Part shown: one piece after another, positions 40,572 through 50,612 of the stretch | Layout of the letters: every line of letters begins with the position of its first letter | Position numbering within the stretch: position 1 is the stretch's first letter | The notes under the pieces: generated by a model | Told to the model about the DNA's origin: nothing | Databases searched by the model: none | What the model saw: only the letters and a program-made list of their open reading frames with translations | From: Pegea sp. RAD2-039 | Lineage: Eukaryota > Chordata > Thaliacea > Salpida > Salpidae | DNA: 64,000 nt | NCBI GenBank assembly: GCA_034620365.1 | Contig: JAQGEQ010000010.1 | Coordinates: forward strand, 248,001 to 312,000 | Direction: 5' to 3' | Translations under genes and position numbers: made by a program

Positions 40572-42700
40572 TATGGTGGATCCAAATAAAAGTGGCAAGA
40601 ACTTACGATCTAGTACACAGAAATTTAAATACATTTCTGACAAACGGACTTCATCAAAACAAACTTGCAATGGCAATTTCCGAGCAAAAAAATTAACGAT
40701 ATATCTGAAAACAACCAGATGAAGCAAATGGGATTTAAATGGTTCTGCATTAAATGTAGAATCATTGACATAACATCTACCTCCTCCAATTCTAATTCAA
40801 ACCTATTATCCAACATCAGCAAATCGATATCCGCTGAATTGGCCAAATTTAAATCTGAAATTAACCACGATGTTCCCAAAATAAATGAAAAAATTTCTAG
40901 TTTGTCTAAATCACTGGATGAACTGGATGACTCTACAAAGAAACCTATCACATGAGTCTCGGTGTCGGTGATTCCGATTCCGACAAAAATGTTAACATGG
41001 TACAGCTTCTTGCCAAGAAGGTCACCGACACGAAGATAGAGAAAATAATCTTATCACCTTTAATGTCTGTGAGACTAACAAAGGTGATGGCAGTAATTTT
41101 TTTATCAAATTTGGTCTTAAAGCCTTGATTTTGTGGACATTCCAAAGATATCAATGACCATACTTGGAGCTAAAAGCTCAGATCATCAAAGGCCGTTAAA
41201 ATTGTCCTTTCAGGAAAGTTATGACATACGCAAGTTTCTTGTCAAGCTTTAGTTTATGAAAATTCAAGCATATTAGAGCAGCGCATGATCTATATGAAGA
41301 TGATCGGCTTAAAAATAAGCGTCTTCTAAAAGAGGTATATAAGCGAAATCAGAGCAACCTACGTTTCAAGTACAAAGTTCGAGGTCCACCATGGGCCTTG
41401 AGAATTATCATAGTTTTTTTTTTCAAAAATCGGAAGTGGTAAATAACCACTGGTCCCACATCTTCTTTTTTCACATTCTCTCCGCACACAATTGTGAATA
41501 CCATCCTTCCAGCCCAAGATATCAATTCATAGAAGCCCATCATCAAATCTCACAAGCGTCAAAAAGACAATTCTTCTATATCATTAGGTATGTTTTTCAA
41601 CGCGCGGTTGATTATTAACAAAATTTCCAATAGAAAGCTCTTTTGCATTCTCAAGATTTCACATTTGTTTTTATTACTGAAACTTGGTTGAAACCGTTTT
41701 ATCCTGATTCTTTTCTGGTTGACGGTAATCTTTTTTGTGTTTTGACAGACTGTGTGATAGAGGTGGTGGTGTTTGCGTAATTTACAAACCATCTCTTGTA
41801 CCCATGATCTTTAGAATTCAGATCGATCCGTTAATTGTCCAGGGTTTCAGAGTATCGCTTTTTATTTTCATTACTTAAAGTCCAATTTTTCTTCTTTTAT
41901 ATGTACCTACCTACCACCCTCTAAAACTAATGACGGGATTACTATTAAGGCCTATTGAAGGTTCTGAAGAATGTTGTGTGTCTTTAGTTATATATTTTGG
42001 GGGATTTTAATTTTAGTAAAATTGATTGGAGTTCAATTGAACATTTGTGCGTTAAACTTGTGGAAATTCGTTTAACTTGGATAGCGACGATACTAATTCA
42101 AGCTATTCTAAGTCATGCATTTTTAAGCTTCCTCGATGCCAATAATCTATCTCAGATGGTTACTTTTCCGACCCAAGTTAGTGGTAATACTTTGGATCGT
42201 ATTATCACATCAAAACCTAAGAACATTACCTACGTTGATAAAAAAATCCTTTGCTTTAACATACGATCACAACATGATTGTATTCAAACTCCATCAAACT
42301 TTTTCCATGAACGTAAAAACTTCAAGCAAACGGAATTTTTATTGTGGAAATTATGATGGTAATAACAAGTTTCTATCAGATGTTGACTGGATTTCTGTTT
42401 TCAACTCTTCCGAAGAGATCAATACTATTTACTCACGGTTTACTAACATCGCTAGATTCAATTAAGAAATTTATATCCTTTTATAGTCAACAAAAAACCA
42501 CATTTGCATTGCCGTTTCTAAACTGTGATTATTTACTTTTTTATATCATTAACATTCTATGTAATTGTTAAATGTCGTATGCTTTGAGGACTAAAGAAAT
42601 GTCATTTGTTATATCTTCTTCTTTCTACATATTAACTTAATAGATTTTGTGTGTTAGCGAGAAGAACCCTCTTTCAGATTTATTGAAATAAATTAGCAGG
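40572..42700 (+). mobile_element. CR1/L2-like LINE, internally deleted and decayed
   Basis: ORF1 remnants come first: MVDPNKSGKNLRSS near 40572, then GFKWFCIKC (a zinc-binding type motif) and a Ser/Asn-rich, coiled-coil-like segment (40665-40955), then RNQSNLRFKYKVRGPPWALR near 41349, typical of CR1-type ORF1 C-termini. ORF2 endonuclease remnants follow across several frames: FVFITETWLKPFYPDS near 41660, GGGVCVIYKPSLVP near 41765, and the open frame from 41997 with GDFNFSKIDWSS and the SGNTLDRIITS region. The sequence then passes to a 3' tail (GTGTTAGCGAGAAG near 42653, then TTATTGAAATAAATTA) with no reverse transcriptase domain. Several stops and frame changes show that it is inactive. The 5' boundary is approximate. 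Confidence 0.85.
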
Positions 42701-43271
42701 ATTAAGGTGGCGCCTTCGTTTCTTCAATTTTCTTGTACATTTGATCTAATCTCACAGAAACCCATATTTTTATTACTATTACATAGCTGTCAATAACTTT
42801 GATGATCGAAATAAAGAACTTAGCTGACTATTGATCTTCAAAAAATGTTGAGTGAATTTGTATGTTTGATTAGTGATGAAAGAGTTAGTACTAAACGTAT
42901 GAAGTTGATGAAAAACTAATGTGAAATTCAATCAAATTTCTACTTTATTACATTTTATCAAAACAACATGAATCATTTCATAATTATCACAGTTGATAAG
43001 GTCGTTGCATTTCAAAATGTGACATTAGTCGTAGCTTCTACTTGAAACAGGTTTTTGGGACTTCCAAGTAATGCTGATTGAAGAAATTCTGAACTAAGAA
43101 AAGATATTGATCCACTCTAAATAGTTTTCTGTAGAATCCCAACTCATAGCTTACTTTCAAAATCAGTTTGCCAATAAAACAGGTGCAAAAAAAGTTTCAT
43201 AAAACAAACTTGTCCACAAAAAACACTAGCTGAAGAAACCAAAAGCGCTGATGCTAATATAATGAAACAAA
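42701..43271. other. Intergenic between LINE and taxilin 3' end
   Basis: No gene is seen. TTTATT at 42944-42949 (AATAAA on the minus strand) could be the taxilin poly(A) signal, about 320 bases after its stop. Confidence 0.4.
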
Positions 43272-46200
43272 TCATTGAATTTGTAAATCACTTAAAGAAT
43301 CGTCGACATTTTCTTTGACATCCTTACAAACTTCACCAGCATTCACTTTTTCTTTTTCACAGTCAACTTCTACTTCGTTTTTATTCTTACAGTTTTCTTC
43401 ACTATTTGTCGCATCAATCTTTGATAAGACACTGGAAGTGTTATCAAAAGAAGAATTACATTTGATGATGCGGTGATCTAAAAAAGATTTCAACATTTTT
43501 TCATCTATTTACCCTTTTTACGTCACCTAAATTATTTAAATACCTCCTCTTTCAATGTCTCGCAGCTTTTTCGACAAATTATTTCTTTCAGTTTGAAGAG
43601 CACGGCATAATTTTTCTAACTTCGCCAGTTTGTTCGTCATCTTTTCATTCTATAAAAGTCTCAAATAAAATATAAAAAAATGAAAGAACTTAACAAGTAA
43701 AAGAAATTATATGAAAGAGTTTGATTAAAGTCTTTTCATTCCAGCAACTATACCTCTTTTATTTTTTCTGTCGCAACTTTTGTTTTCACTTCTAACTTTT
43801 CCCTGAACATTTGTCTCTCATTTTCAATTATCTTTAATCTTTTCTTAACTTTATCAAACTGTTCACTGAATGAACTACAAGTTTCATTACTTTTTTTCAG
43901 CATTTCTTGAAATTCTTTCAATTTTTGGTCATAAAACGTGATCTAAAATTTAATTTAATAAAATAAACAACATAACAGTTTCTAACAAAAACCTGTTCCC
44001 GCATTCCATCAATTAGTGATGTCTGTGATTTGATAACAGTGTTTTTCTCTACCAGGTTAGCAGTTGTTTGTTTTCTTAGATTCTTCTCTTCTTCTAACTG
44101 ACATTCAATCTCGAGCAAGTTCTTCTTATGTAAAGCATTTTGCAGTTTTGCTTCTAGTTTGCATCTACCGACTGCATCTAAAAGATTCTGTAATTGTAAA
44201 GAAACATTTGTATTAGAAACATCTTTCACATGAGATAAGAGCTGCTTGATCAAAGAGACCTGTTCTCTATCTTTAAATTGACTCGCAATATTATTAAATT
44301 CTTTTTGCATCGATGAGTACTCCTCAGAGAGCCGAGCGTTTCCTTCTAGCGCGTTTTTCATCTGAATTTCAGTTTCAATGACTGAAGTCTAGAAAAGTTA
44401 ACTGTTTAACACAAATTGAACAGTTTTTTTATAACTAACTCAGATAAGCAAAATTTGGCTTATTTTATAAATTATTTACAACAAGATAAACTTACGCTTA
44501 ACTTTTCACTTAGTTCGTGAGCTTTCTTCTTTTCAAGCTAAAAAAGTTTGTCATAAAAATTTATATTTAAGGCAATCAAATTAAAATATTAGAAACTAAC
44601 AAATTTTATTAGTCTCTTAATCTTTTAAAAATCATTAATAGACAACAAATAGTTTAAAAATACAACAAAAATTTTACTATATTTAGTTTTTGTAGCTCTC
44701 GGCTAAGACTCTCAAGCCTAGAGTTTGCTACAATGAGTTTTCTTTTTTCAGCTTGAGACTTCACCAGTTCTTTTTGTAATTGGTCCTATCACAAACAAAT
44801 TGTTGATATTTCTTGAAGATAAACTTAATCTGTTTCAGTGATAGTTTTAATCATCATTTTTATAATAAATAATCTATATAATCTCATATCATAATGTTAA
44901 AACACAAATCAATCAACCCTAATATCAGAAACAGAGTTATACTATTAAAATAACGTCATACTATTTTCGGGTTGTTGGAATCTAATTGTTTTTTCACAAC
45001 TGTATAATCTTGAAGTAGATCAGAATACTTTTTACACAAAGCTGCAATTTTTTCCTCTGGCGTTTCCAATGAATTTAATGCCACCATCATCAAGCTGATA
45101 TCTTTACCTAAAAATAAATAAAATTTGCTTAAAGTAGATAAATGAGTCTTATTTCGAAGTCTCTCGGTTTGCCAACAGAGTCTTCTGTGGAATTCTTGAA
45201 AACACTTTTCTACGAGCTAAGCCATATTTCTAAAAACAAGATTGATTGTATTTATTTTTAACCAATCGTGATTTCGTGTTTTCAGGCGGTGATAAAGGTC
45301 ATTTGGTTTTTACAGTATCGTTTTCCACGAGACATTAGTGGATTCAGGTGGATTTCACAGATTGCAGATCTACAGATTAACAGATCTCATATCTTAGCAG
45401 CTGAATTATTAGGTTAGAATGAACTTGTGTTAGTTTTAAAGACAGATGAAAGAGCATCTAGTAACCCCTTAAAGTTTTTACTAAACCTATTTGTTACATT
45501 TTGCCATCTTCTGTCTAAGTTTTGAGAAGATACTATGGCCAGATTGAACTGTCTTACTTTCATCAATATGTATCGAAACATTTCAGAATCTTACTCAACT
45601 TCCAAATCTCTAAGTTAACTTTTATTAATCCAGTTTTCAATATCTTTGCTGTTGTCCATATCCGCAGTGTAGCGGTTATCACACCCGCCAAACACGTTGA
45701 GATCCCGGGCAGATATAAATTTTGAGAAGAAAAAGTTCATACAAATCCCAGGTAAAGGGGCCTAGTTAAGTCTGGTCAATGACAACACTTCTAGGAGACG
45801 CAAAACTCTGAATTTAAAGCTGGAGCTGAAGCCTAGTAGACAACTCGTCACTGTATTCAATGTCGTTCTGACGGCTCTTGCAACGCCAGCCAGGCATAGT
45901 TGCTAGTTGCATCAGTCTATCTGTTCTGCTGCATACTTTGTTGACGTGGAGAGTGGAATTTTGCTGCATGGGCAACAACTGGATCTGCAAAATTGTTGCC
46001 CTGGCTCGCAGCATGACCGTTTTCGGCAGAAGCCATGTTACTATTGTTCGAATTTTTCAATGTATTCATTACTGATCCGGTTTTTGACAACAGACTTCTC
46101 TTTTCCAAATAGATAACTTTGGACTTTCTTCTAACACTTTAGTGTTTCTAGATTGAAGAAACAATCAATGTATAATACTCTTTACTATAGAACAAATCAA

Positions 46201-47198
46201 AGAGAAAAAAGACATTGAAAAGTTGAAACTTGTAAAATAAAATATCGAAATTTTGCGTAGAAATATTTCATCAAAATTATTATTGTCTTATTTGCTTTGA
46301 TGGTAGAAATTCAACTTTTTGCCATCCAGTAATGACTTCTTCATTTCAAGCATGAAATCTTCTTTCTTTTAAACTGAATACATTAGTGGTCAGTAATAAG
46401 CTTTGATGGGCCAATCAATGTTTCAGGCATACAATTTGGTATTCAAAATTATTTGAAACATCATAAGCTTTTTGACTGGATTTACTAATAAAATTGTTGG
46501 TTCTGGTGTAACCTGTTCATCAATTTACTAATGTTAAATAGTCTTTTATTTTGATTTGTAAAAACTGTCAATGCTAAGAATAATAGAATCTTCTTTATTT
46601 TTTATACTTCCAATATTTCAATTAATTTGAGATATCATACTAAAAATGTTCAACTTAATAATAAAAATCATTTCTATTGTTCTAACAATAAATAATTTTC
46701 AACAGATAATATCTACATAAAAATCAAAAACTTTAATACTATAATAGTTTATCATAAACTTTATTGGTATATGAAATAAAACACTTTTAATCATTTTAAA
46801 ATGTTAAAAAAGAGCTAAAAATAATTGTAATTGATTACTAAATTTTAAGCTGGGATATTTATAAAGGTGTAACTAAAAAATAGGTTATCAAAAGTAGTAT
46901 AAATAAAAACTTTATTAAAATAATAAATAAATAGAAATCTAATTAATTTATCAAGTAAAACAAATTAGTAAACAAAATAAAAACTAACTTAATTTTTGTT
47001 TCTTTTTAGATTTATTTGAAACCTCAATTGAATGAGTGGAAGTTGGACTAGGAGAAGTGGAAGAGCTCCCATCTTGAGAAGAGAAGCTTTCTGAAAGATA
47101 GATGTTTGTGAGCAATTAAAAGTATTTTATCAAAAACTTAAATAACCTGATGAGGTGTGTGAATCAGCAGGTATCACATCTTTAGTAGATATATCCAT
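43272..47198 (-). CDS. TXLN: Taxilin (coiled-coil syntaxin-binding family)
   Basis: Taxilins are long coiled-coil proteins that bind free syntaxins and are linked to vesicle traffic. Ten exons keep frame and give 424 residues: 47198-47147, 47090-46989, 45107-44962, 44785-44678, 44537-44496, 44388-44260, 44187-43993, 43942-43754, 43649-43544 and 43477-43272. The first two encode a short Ser/Thr-rich N-terminus. Family landmarks then follow: SLETPEEKIAALCKKYSDLL, SRLESLSRELQKLN, YDQKLKEFQEMLKKSNETCS and the hallmark LEKLCRALQTERNNL near the end of the coil. An acidic, low-complexity C-terminus ends SDLQIQ. The match spans the whole taxilin core, and the length is somewhat below human alpha-taxilin (about 546). 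I cannot say which vertebrate paralogue it corresponds to. Intron 2 is 1.9 kb and carries repeats. The intron at 44259-44188 is 72 bases and free of stops. Confidence 0.94.
45660..45715 (+). pseudogene. tRNA-Val-like relic lacking a T arm
   Basis: CAGTGTAGCGGTTATCACAC followed by CCGCCAAACACG matches the D arm and AAC anticodon loop of eukaryotic tRNA-Val almost base for base. The T arm and T-loop (the B box) are missing: the sequence goes straight to GATCCCGGGC and then CAGATAT, which still pairs 6 of 7 positions with ATATCCG before the D arm. The base before the anticodon is A instead of the invariant U, and the anticodon stem no longer pairs. It is a tRNA pseudogene or the head of a tRNA-derived SINE, lying in taxilin intron 2. 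Confidence 0.6.
45780..46095 (+). repeat. Unclassified interspersed repeat, copy 1 (taxilin intron)
   Basis: A G+C-richer block shares diverged segments with blocks at 56750-56920 and 57060-57240, all in the same orientation. Shared pieces include AATTTAAAGCTGGAG, GTCGTTCTG, GACGCCAGCC (here ACGCCAGCC), GCATCAGTC and GAGAGTGGAAT, then TGCTGCATGGGCAACAACT. Overlapping open frames on both strands have no recognised domain. It lies 65 bases downstream of the tRNA-Val relic, so a tRNA-derived SINE is one possibility; the other copies lack that head. Confidence 0.6.
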
Positions 47199-48119
47199 TT
47201 AAAAAAACTAATAACCAACTTAGAATTGATATGAAATTAAATAAATTAATTAATTAAAATACTTTCATATAAATTGTTATTATCAGATAATTTAATATTA
47301 TTTATAAAGTATATTTATACAAATAAAAATCACTTTTATTGGTTTAATAATTTTATAAACCAAATCACTAACTCTATCTAAATAATATTTTGATAAAATT
47401 TTAATTAACTTTAAATATCCATTTATTAAAAGTTGAATAAATCAAAATTCTAAGAACAATTTAATATAAAAAATGTTTTATGAAAATAATTTTATATTAC
47501 TTAGCCACATCAGCAACAAGCAATCTTTTAAAATAAATATGCAATAAACTGTAAAAACTATTTAAAAGAAAGTAGAAATTAGTTTCTCTTACAAGTAAAA
47601 GACTTTCAAAAATATATACAATTTAAATAAGCATGTCAGTAAGTTTCAATTATATAAAAATAAACAATCATAATTTATTCATCATAACTTTGATGTACAT
47701 TACAACGTAGAAAACAAGACTTTTGTATAAGCGGGTAGCTAGAAATGAGAACAAAATGACCTTACACAGAGGATAGCCCGACAGTGTGCTGTTTCCCGGG
47801 GGAGAATAATTGAAATTGAAAGTATAACCGTTAAGCTATGATTCCCCGAAAAATAAAAAAAATAAATAAAATATTCTTATTTAAAAGTCAAAACTTAGGC
47901 AGTTCATTTTTCAATTATTTTTACTATAAAGTTAATATCGTTAGATTTATGATTTTTGTATGTTGAAAAAGATTCGTAAGACAAAATCTGTTGGTTTACA
48001 ACTTCTGTTCTACATATTACAATAAAACATACTATTCACAAATTGTCAGATATGAAAAAGAATAGATAATGAACTTAACAATAATTAAAGAAGTAAGTCA
48101 ATGTGTCCTTAAATCACAC
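47199..48119. other. Intergenic upstream of taxilin
   Basis: AT-rich DNA holding the presumed taxilin 5' region and promoter. A small G+C-rich block near 47755-47850 has complementary ends (GGGGGAGAAT and ATTCCCC) and a tRNA A-box-like segment on the minus strand, but no B box, so I do not call a tRNA. Confidence 0.4.
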
Positions 48120-48800
48120 ATATAGATGACTTAACAGTGCAGGACTTCAGGCAGTAATAGTAGGACTACTTATAGCGGCACAAAATCAAACATTACCTAC
48201 CAAAAACTTTCAGACAAAAATATTAAAAACCACTCAAAATAACAAAGCAGAATGAGTAAAAGTAAACTAGAAACAATCGACCACATCACATCGGGGTGTA
48301 TAGTATTAGTAAAAACAGAATACCTTTAACGCTATAACAAAGTATCCATGTACTCTCACTGGCACATTTGTAAAGCGAAAGATATTCATACTTACGAAAA
48401 ATGGTACAATCATATTCTTGAACTAGTCATTGAAAGTAAAAACTACACAATGCTCTTGGACTTCGGCATCAAAACTGACTGGGAAATTAGAACCAACATA
48501 CCAGATATTGTTTCCAATATACAAGCTATAAGATGTGTTTATTGATACAAGTCGTAGTACCAAGCGACGTAAATGCAAATATTAAAGAGTTCGAAGAGAA
48601 ATCGATATACAAGGATCTAGAAATGTAAATCAAAAGAATGTGGAAAGTAAAGGTAAAATACTTCCAGTTGTAATTGAGATTTTATGAATAAGATTATAGA
48701 AATTAGAAAAGTTTATTGCAAAAACACCAAGAAAAATTCAAGGAACTGAAATACAAAAGATAGTGTAATCGGGAACAGCGCACATACTACTAAAAGTTTT
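48120..48800 (+). mobile_element. 3' coding end of a second LINE type
   Basis: Protein-like text in shifting frames matches the region downstream of the reverse transcriptase in a widespread invertebrate non-LTR family. In order: LLIAAQNQTLPTKNFQTKIL (about 48155), ETIDHITSGCIVLVKTEYL (about 48270), HWHICKAKDIHTYEKWYNH (open frame 48348-48545), KTDWEIRTNIPDIV, the block ending SIYKDLEM, RMWKVKVKILPVVIEIL and IVxSGTAHILLKV. Several stops and frame changes show that it is dead. No reverse transcriptase core is present upstream, so this is a 5'-truncated copy of a family different from the LINE at 40.6-42.7 kb. Confidence 0.8.
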
Positions 48801-50612
48801 TATCCTTAACTGAATTTGAAACTTTTTTCTTTCAAACTTTCACAGTCTAATTTTATCCACGGTCTACGCACTGCATCCCAGATAAACACTACCACAACAC
48901 TTTTCCATATTTTACATTTTTTGGTTTAAAGTGACTGTTCGTAAAGTGTTATTTACCTTCATCACTATATTTATGTAAGACTATGAACCTATTAACCTAG
49001 ATGGTGACTAGCAAAATAATTATTCATTGTATAAGAAACAAATACACCAAGGCGATTAAAATTATAACATTTTCTTCTTTCTATAAATTATCAGATTTTA
49101 TCTGTATCTGTCTAGTAGTGCGATAATTTCTTGAAGATTTATCTTTGAGACTAAAGTACAAATAAAGTTGTTTAGTCTTAAATGAGAAAATGTTTAATTA
49201 AAGACTGTTTAGTAGACTTGGGCATTATGATATTTGAATATTATTCACTAGAAAAAACCTTCGTGCGTGAAAAAGTTTTCGATTAAATATAAATGCATCT
49301 TGAATAAAAAACTTATTTCATTACTGCCAAAATTATAATAAACCTTACATTTAGTATTCGAGAAGTCTTAGAACTCGACAGCTTCTAATAGCGCGTGGCA
49401 AATAACTTCACTTAAAATGTTGCCTACTTTAATAGAGTTATCGAGGTTGTACTTAAGTATGCCGACTAGTTTATTTTGAGCTATATTTAATATATTTGTT
49501 GAGTCCTCTTTGGAATTCAAAGCAAAAAATAAATTTTTTAACTTACTTATTTTTAACAACATGAGCAATAATATTTAATTGCGTAAATTTAATTCATTTA
49601 TGAGTAACTTCAAGTTTTATGTTCAAATTTTATATTTGTGTTTAAAATTATTAAAATTTTTAATGATAACCTATGTTTTAAATATTTTTTTGTATTTTTT
49701 TTGAAATTTTGTAATCTTTAAATATATTATGGCCTCTAATACATTCTTGGAATGATTATTTCTTAGTAAATTATGCTTATTTAATCAACCAATCAACTTT
49801 TAGGTAATTATGATGACATTTAATCGTTGCTTGTTTTTAGGTGCCCTAAGTTCATTTCATAATACTTATGTTATTACCTTTTATTTATATAATTTTTTAG
49901 TTGTAGTCAATTGTTTACTATCCAAAAAGTTTTGTTATCTATCATATTTCATTTCTTTCAATCTTTTTTTAATTTTAGGATTGTTGACTCGTCAAGTCGA
50001 GTTAACTAAAATTTTAGAATATTTATTTTGTATATCTCTTCTATTTAATAATTTATAACGTAAATATTAACTATAAATAAATCACTACTAATATAACAGC
50101 GTCTAACATTTTTGTTGTGAAAATATTACAAAAATTAGTTTCATAAAGCATCAACTAACAAATCATTCTTTGTTATTTTTTCTTCCATTTGTACGCTTTC
50201 ATTAATTTTTATTTAAAAAATAAAATGTTTTCAGTTTATCAACGATTTGATTAAATAATTTATTTATTAATGTAACTTTAATTTATTCTATTACTTTTTG
50301 TTGGTGTTTATTTTCTTGTAAACTTAGAACTTAACACTTTATTTCGAAACTAGTTAAATAGCGCTCTGAATTTAAAATCTTTTAACTTTTGTTTAAATGG
50401 CTTAGTTATTTTTTATAATTTAATAATCAAAATATTCAAAGATAAGTTTTTTTTTGACAGCAATTAAGCATTAATTATTTTTTGTGAAATTACAATTACT
50501 TCAACAACTAATTATAACTAAGTTTTCATTATTTTTACATTTTTTAAACAGATAATCTTATTTCAAAACTTTTTGTGGAATTAAACAAATAAGCTGGAAA
50601 ATTCATAACATC
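48801..50612. other. Intergenic upstream of the ZCWPW1-like gene
   Basis: AT-rich with no clear gene. A minus-strand frame at 49368-49568 contains NSKEDSTNILNIAQNKL and looks more protein-like than its neighbours, but has no recognised domain or matching exon. The 82-codon frame at 49810-50058 is Phe/Leu/Ser-rich, as expected by chance here. Confidence 0.4.

Noticed and set aside
45522-46116. Overlapping plus- and minus-strand ORFs of 63-69 codons as small genes
   Set aside because: They lie inside an interspersed repeat within the taxilin intron and differ between copies; no domain is recognised.
47755-47860. Minus-strand tRNA-like segment with A-box-like TAGCTTAACGGTTA and GGGGA/TCCCC ends
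   Set aside because: No B box or T arm and a poor D stem; less convincing than the tRNA-Val relic at 45.66 kb.
49810-50058. 82-codon hydrophobic ORF suggesting a membrane protein
   Set aside because: Phe/Leu/Ile/Ser-rich composition is what AT-rich random DNA encodes; no signal or homology.
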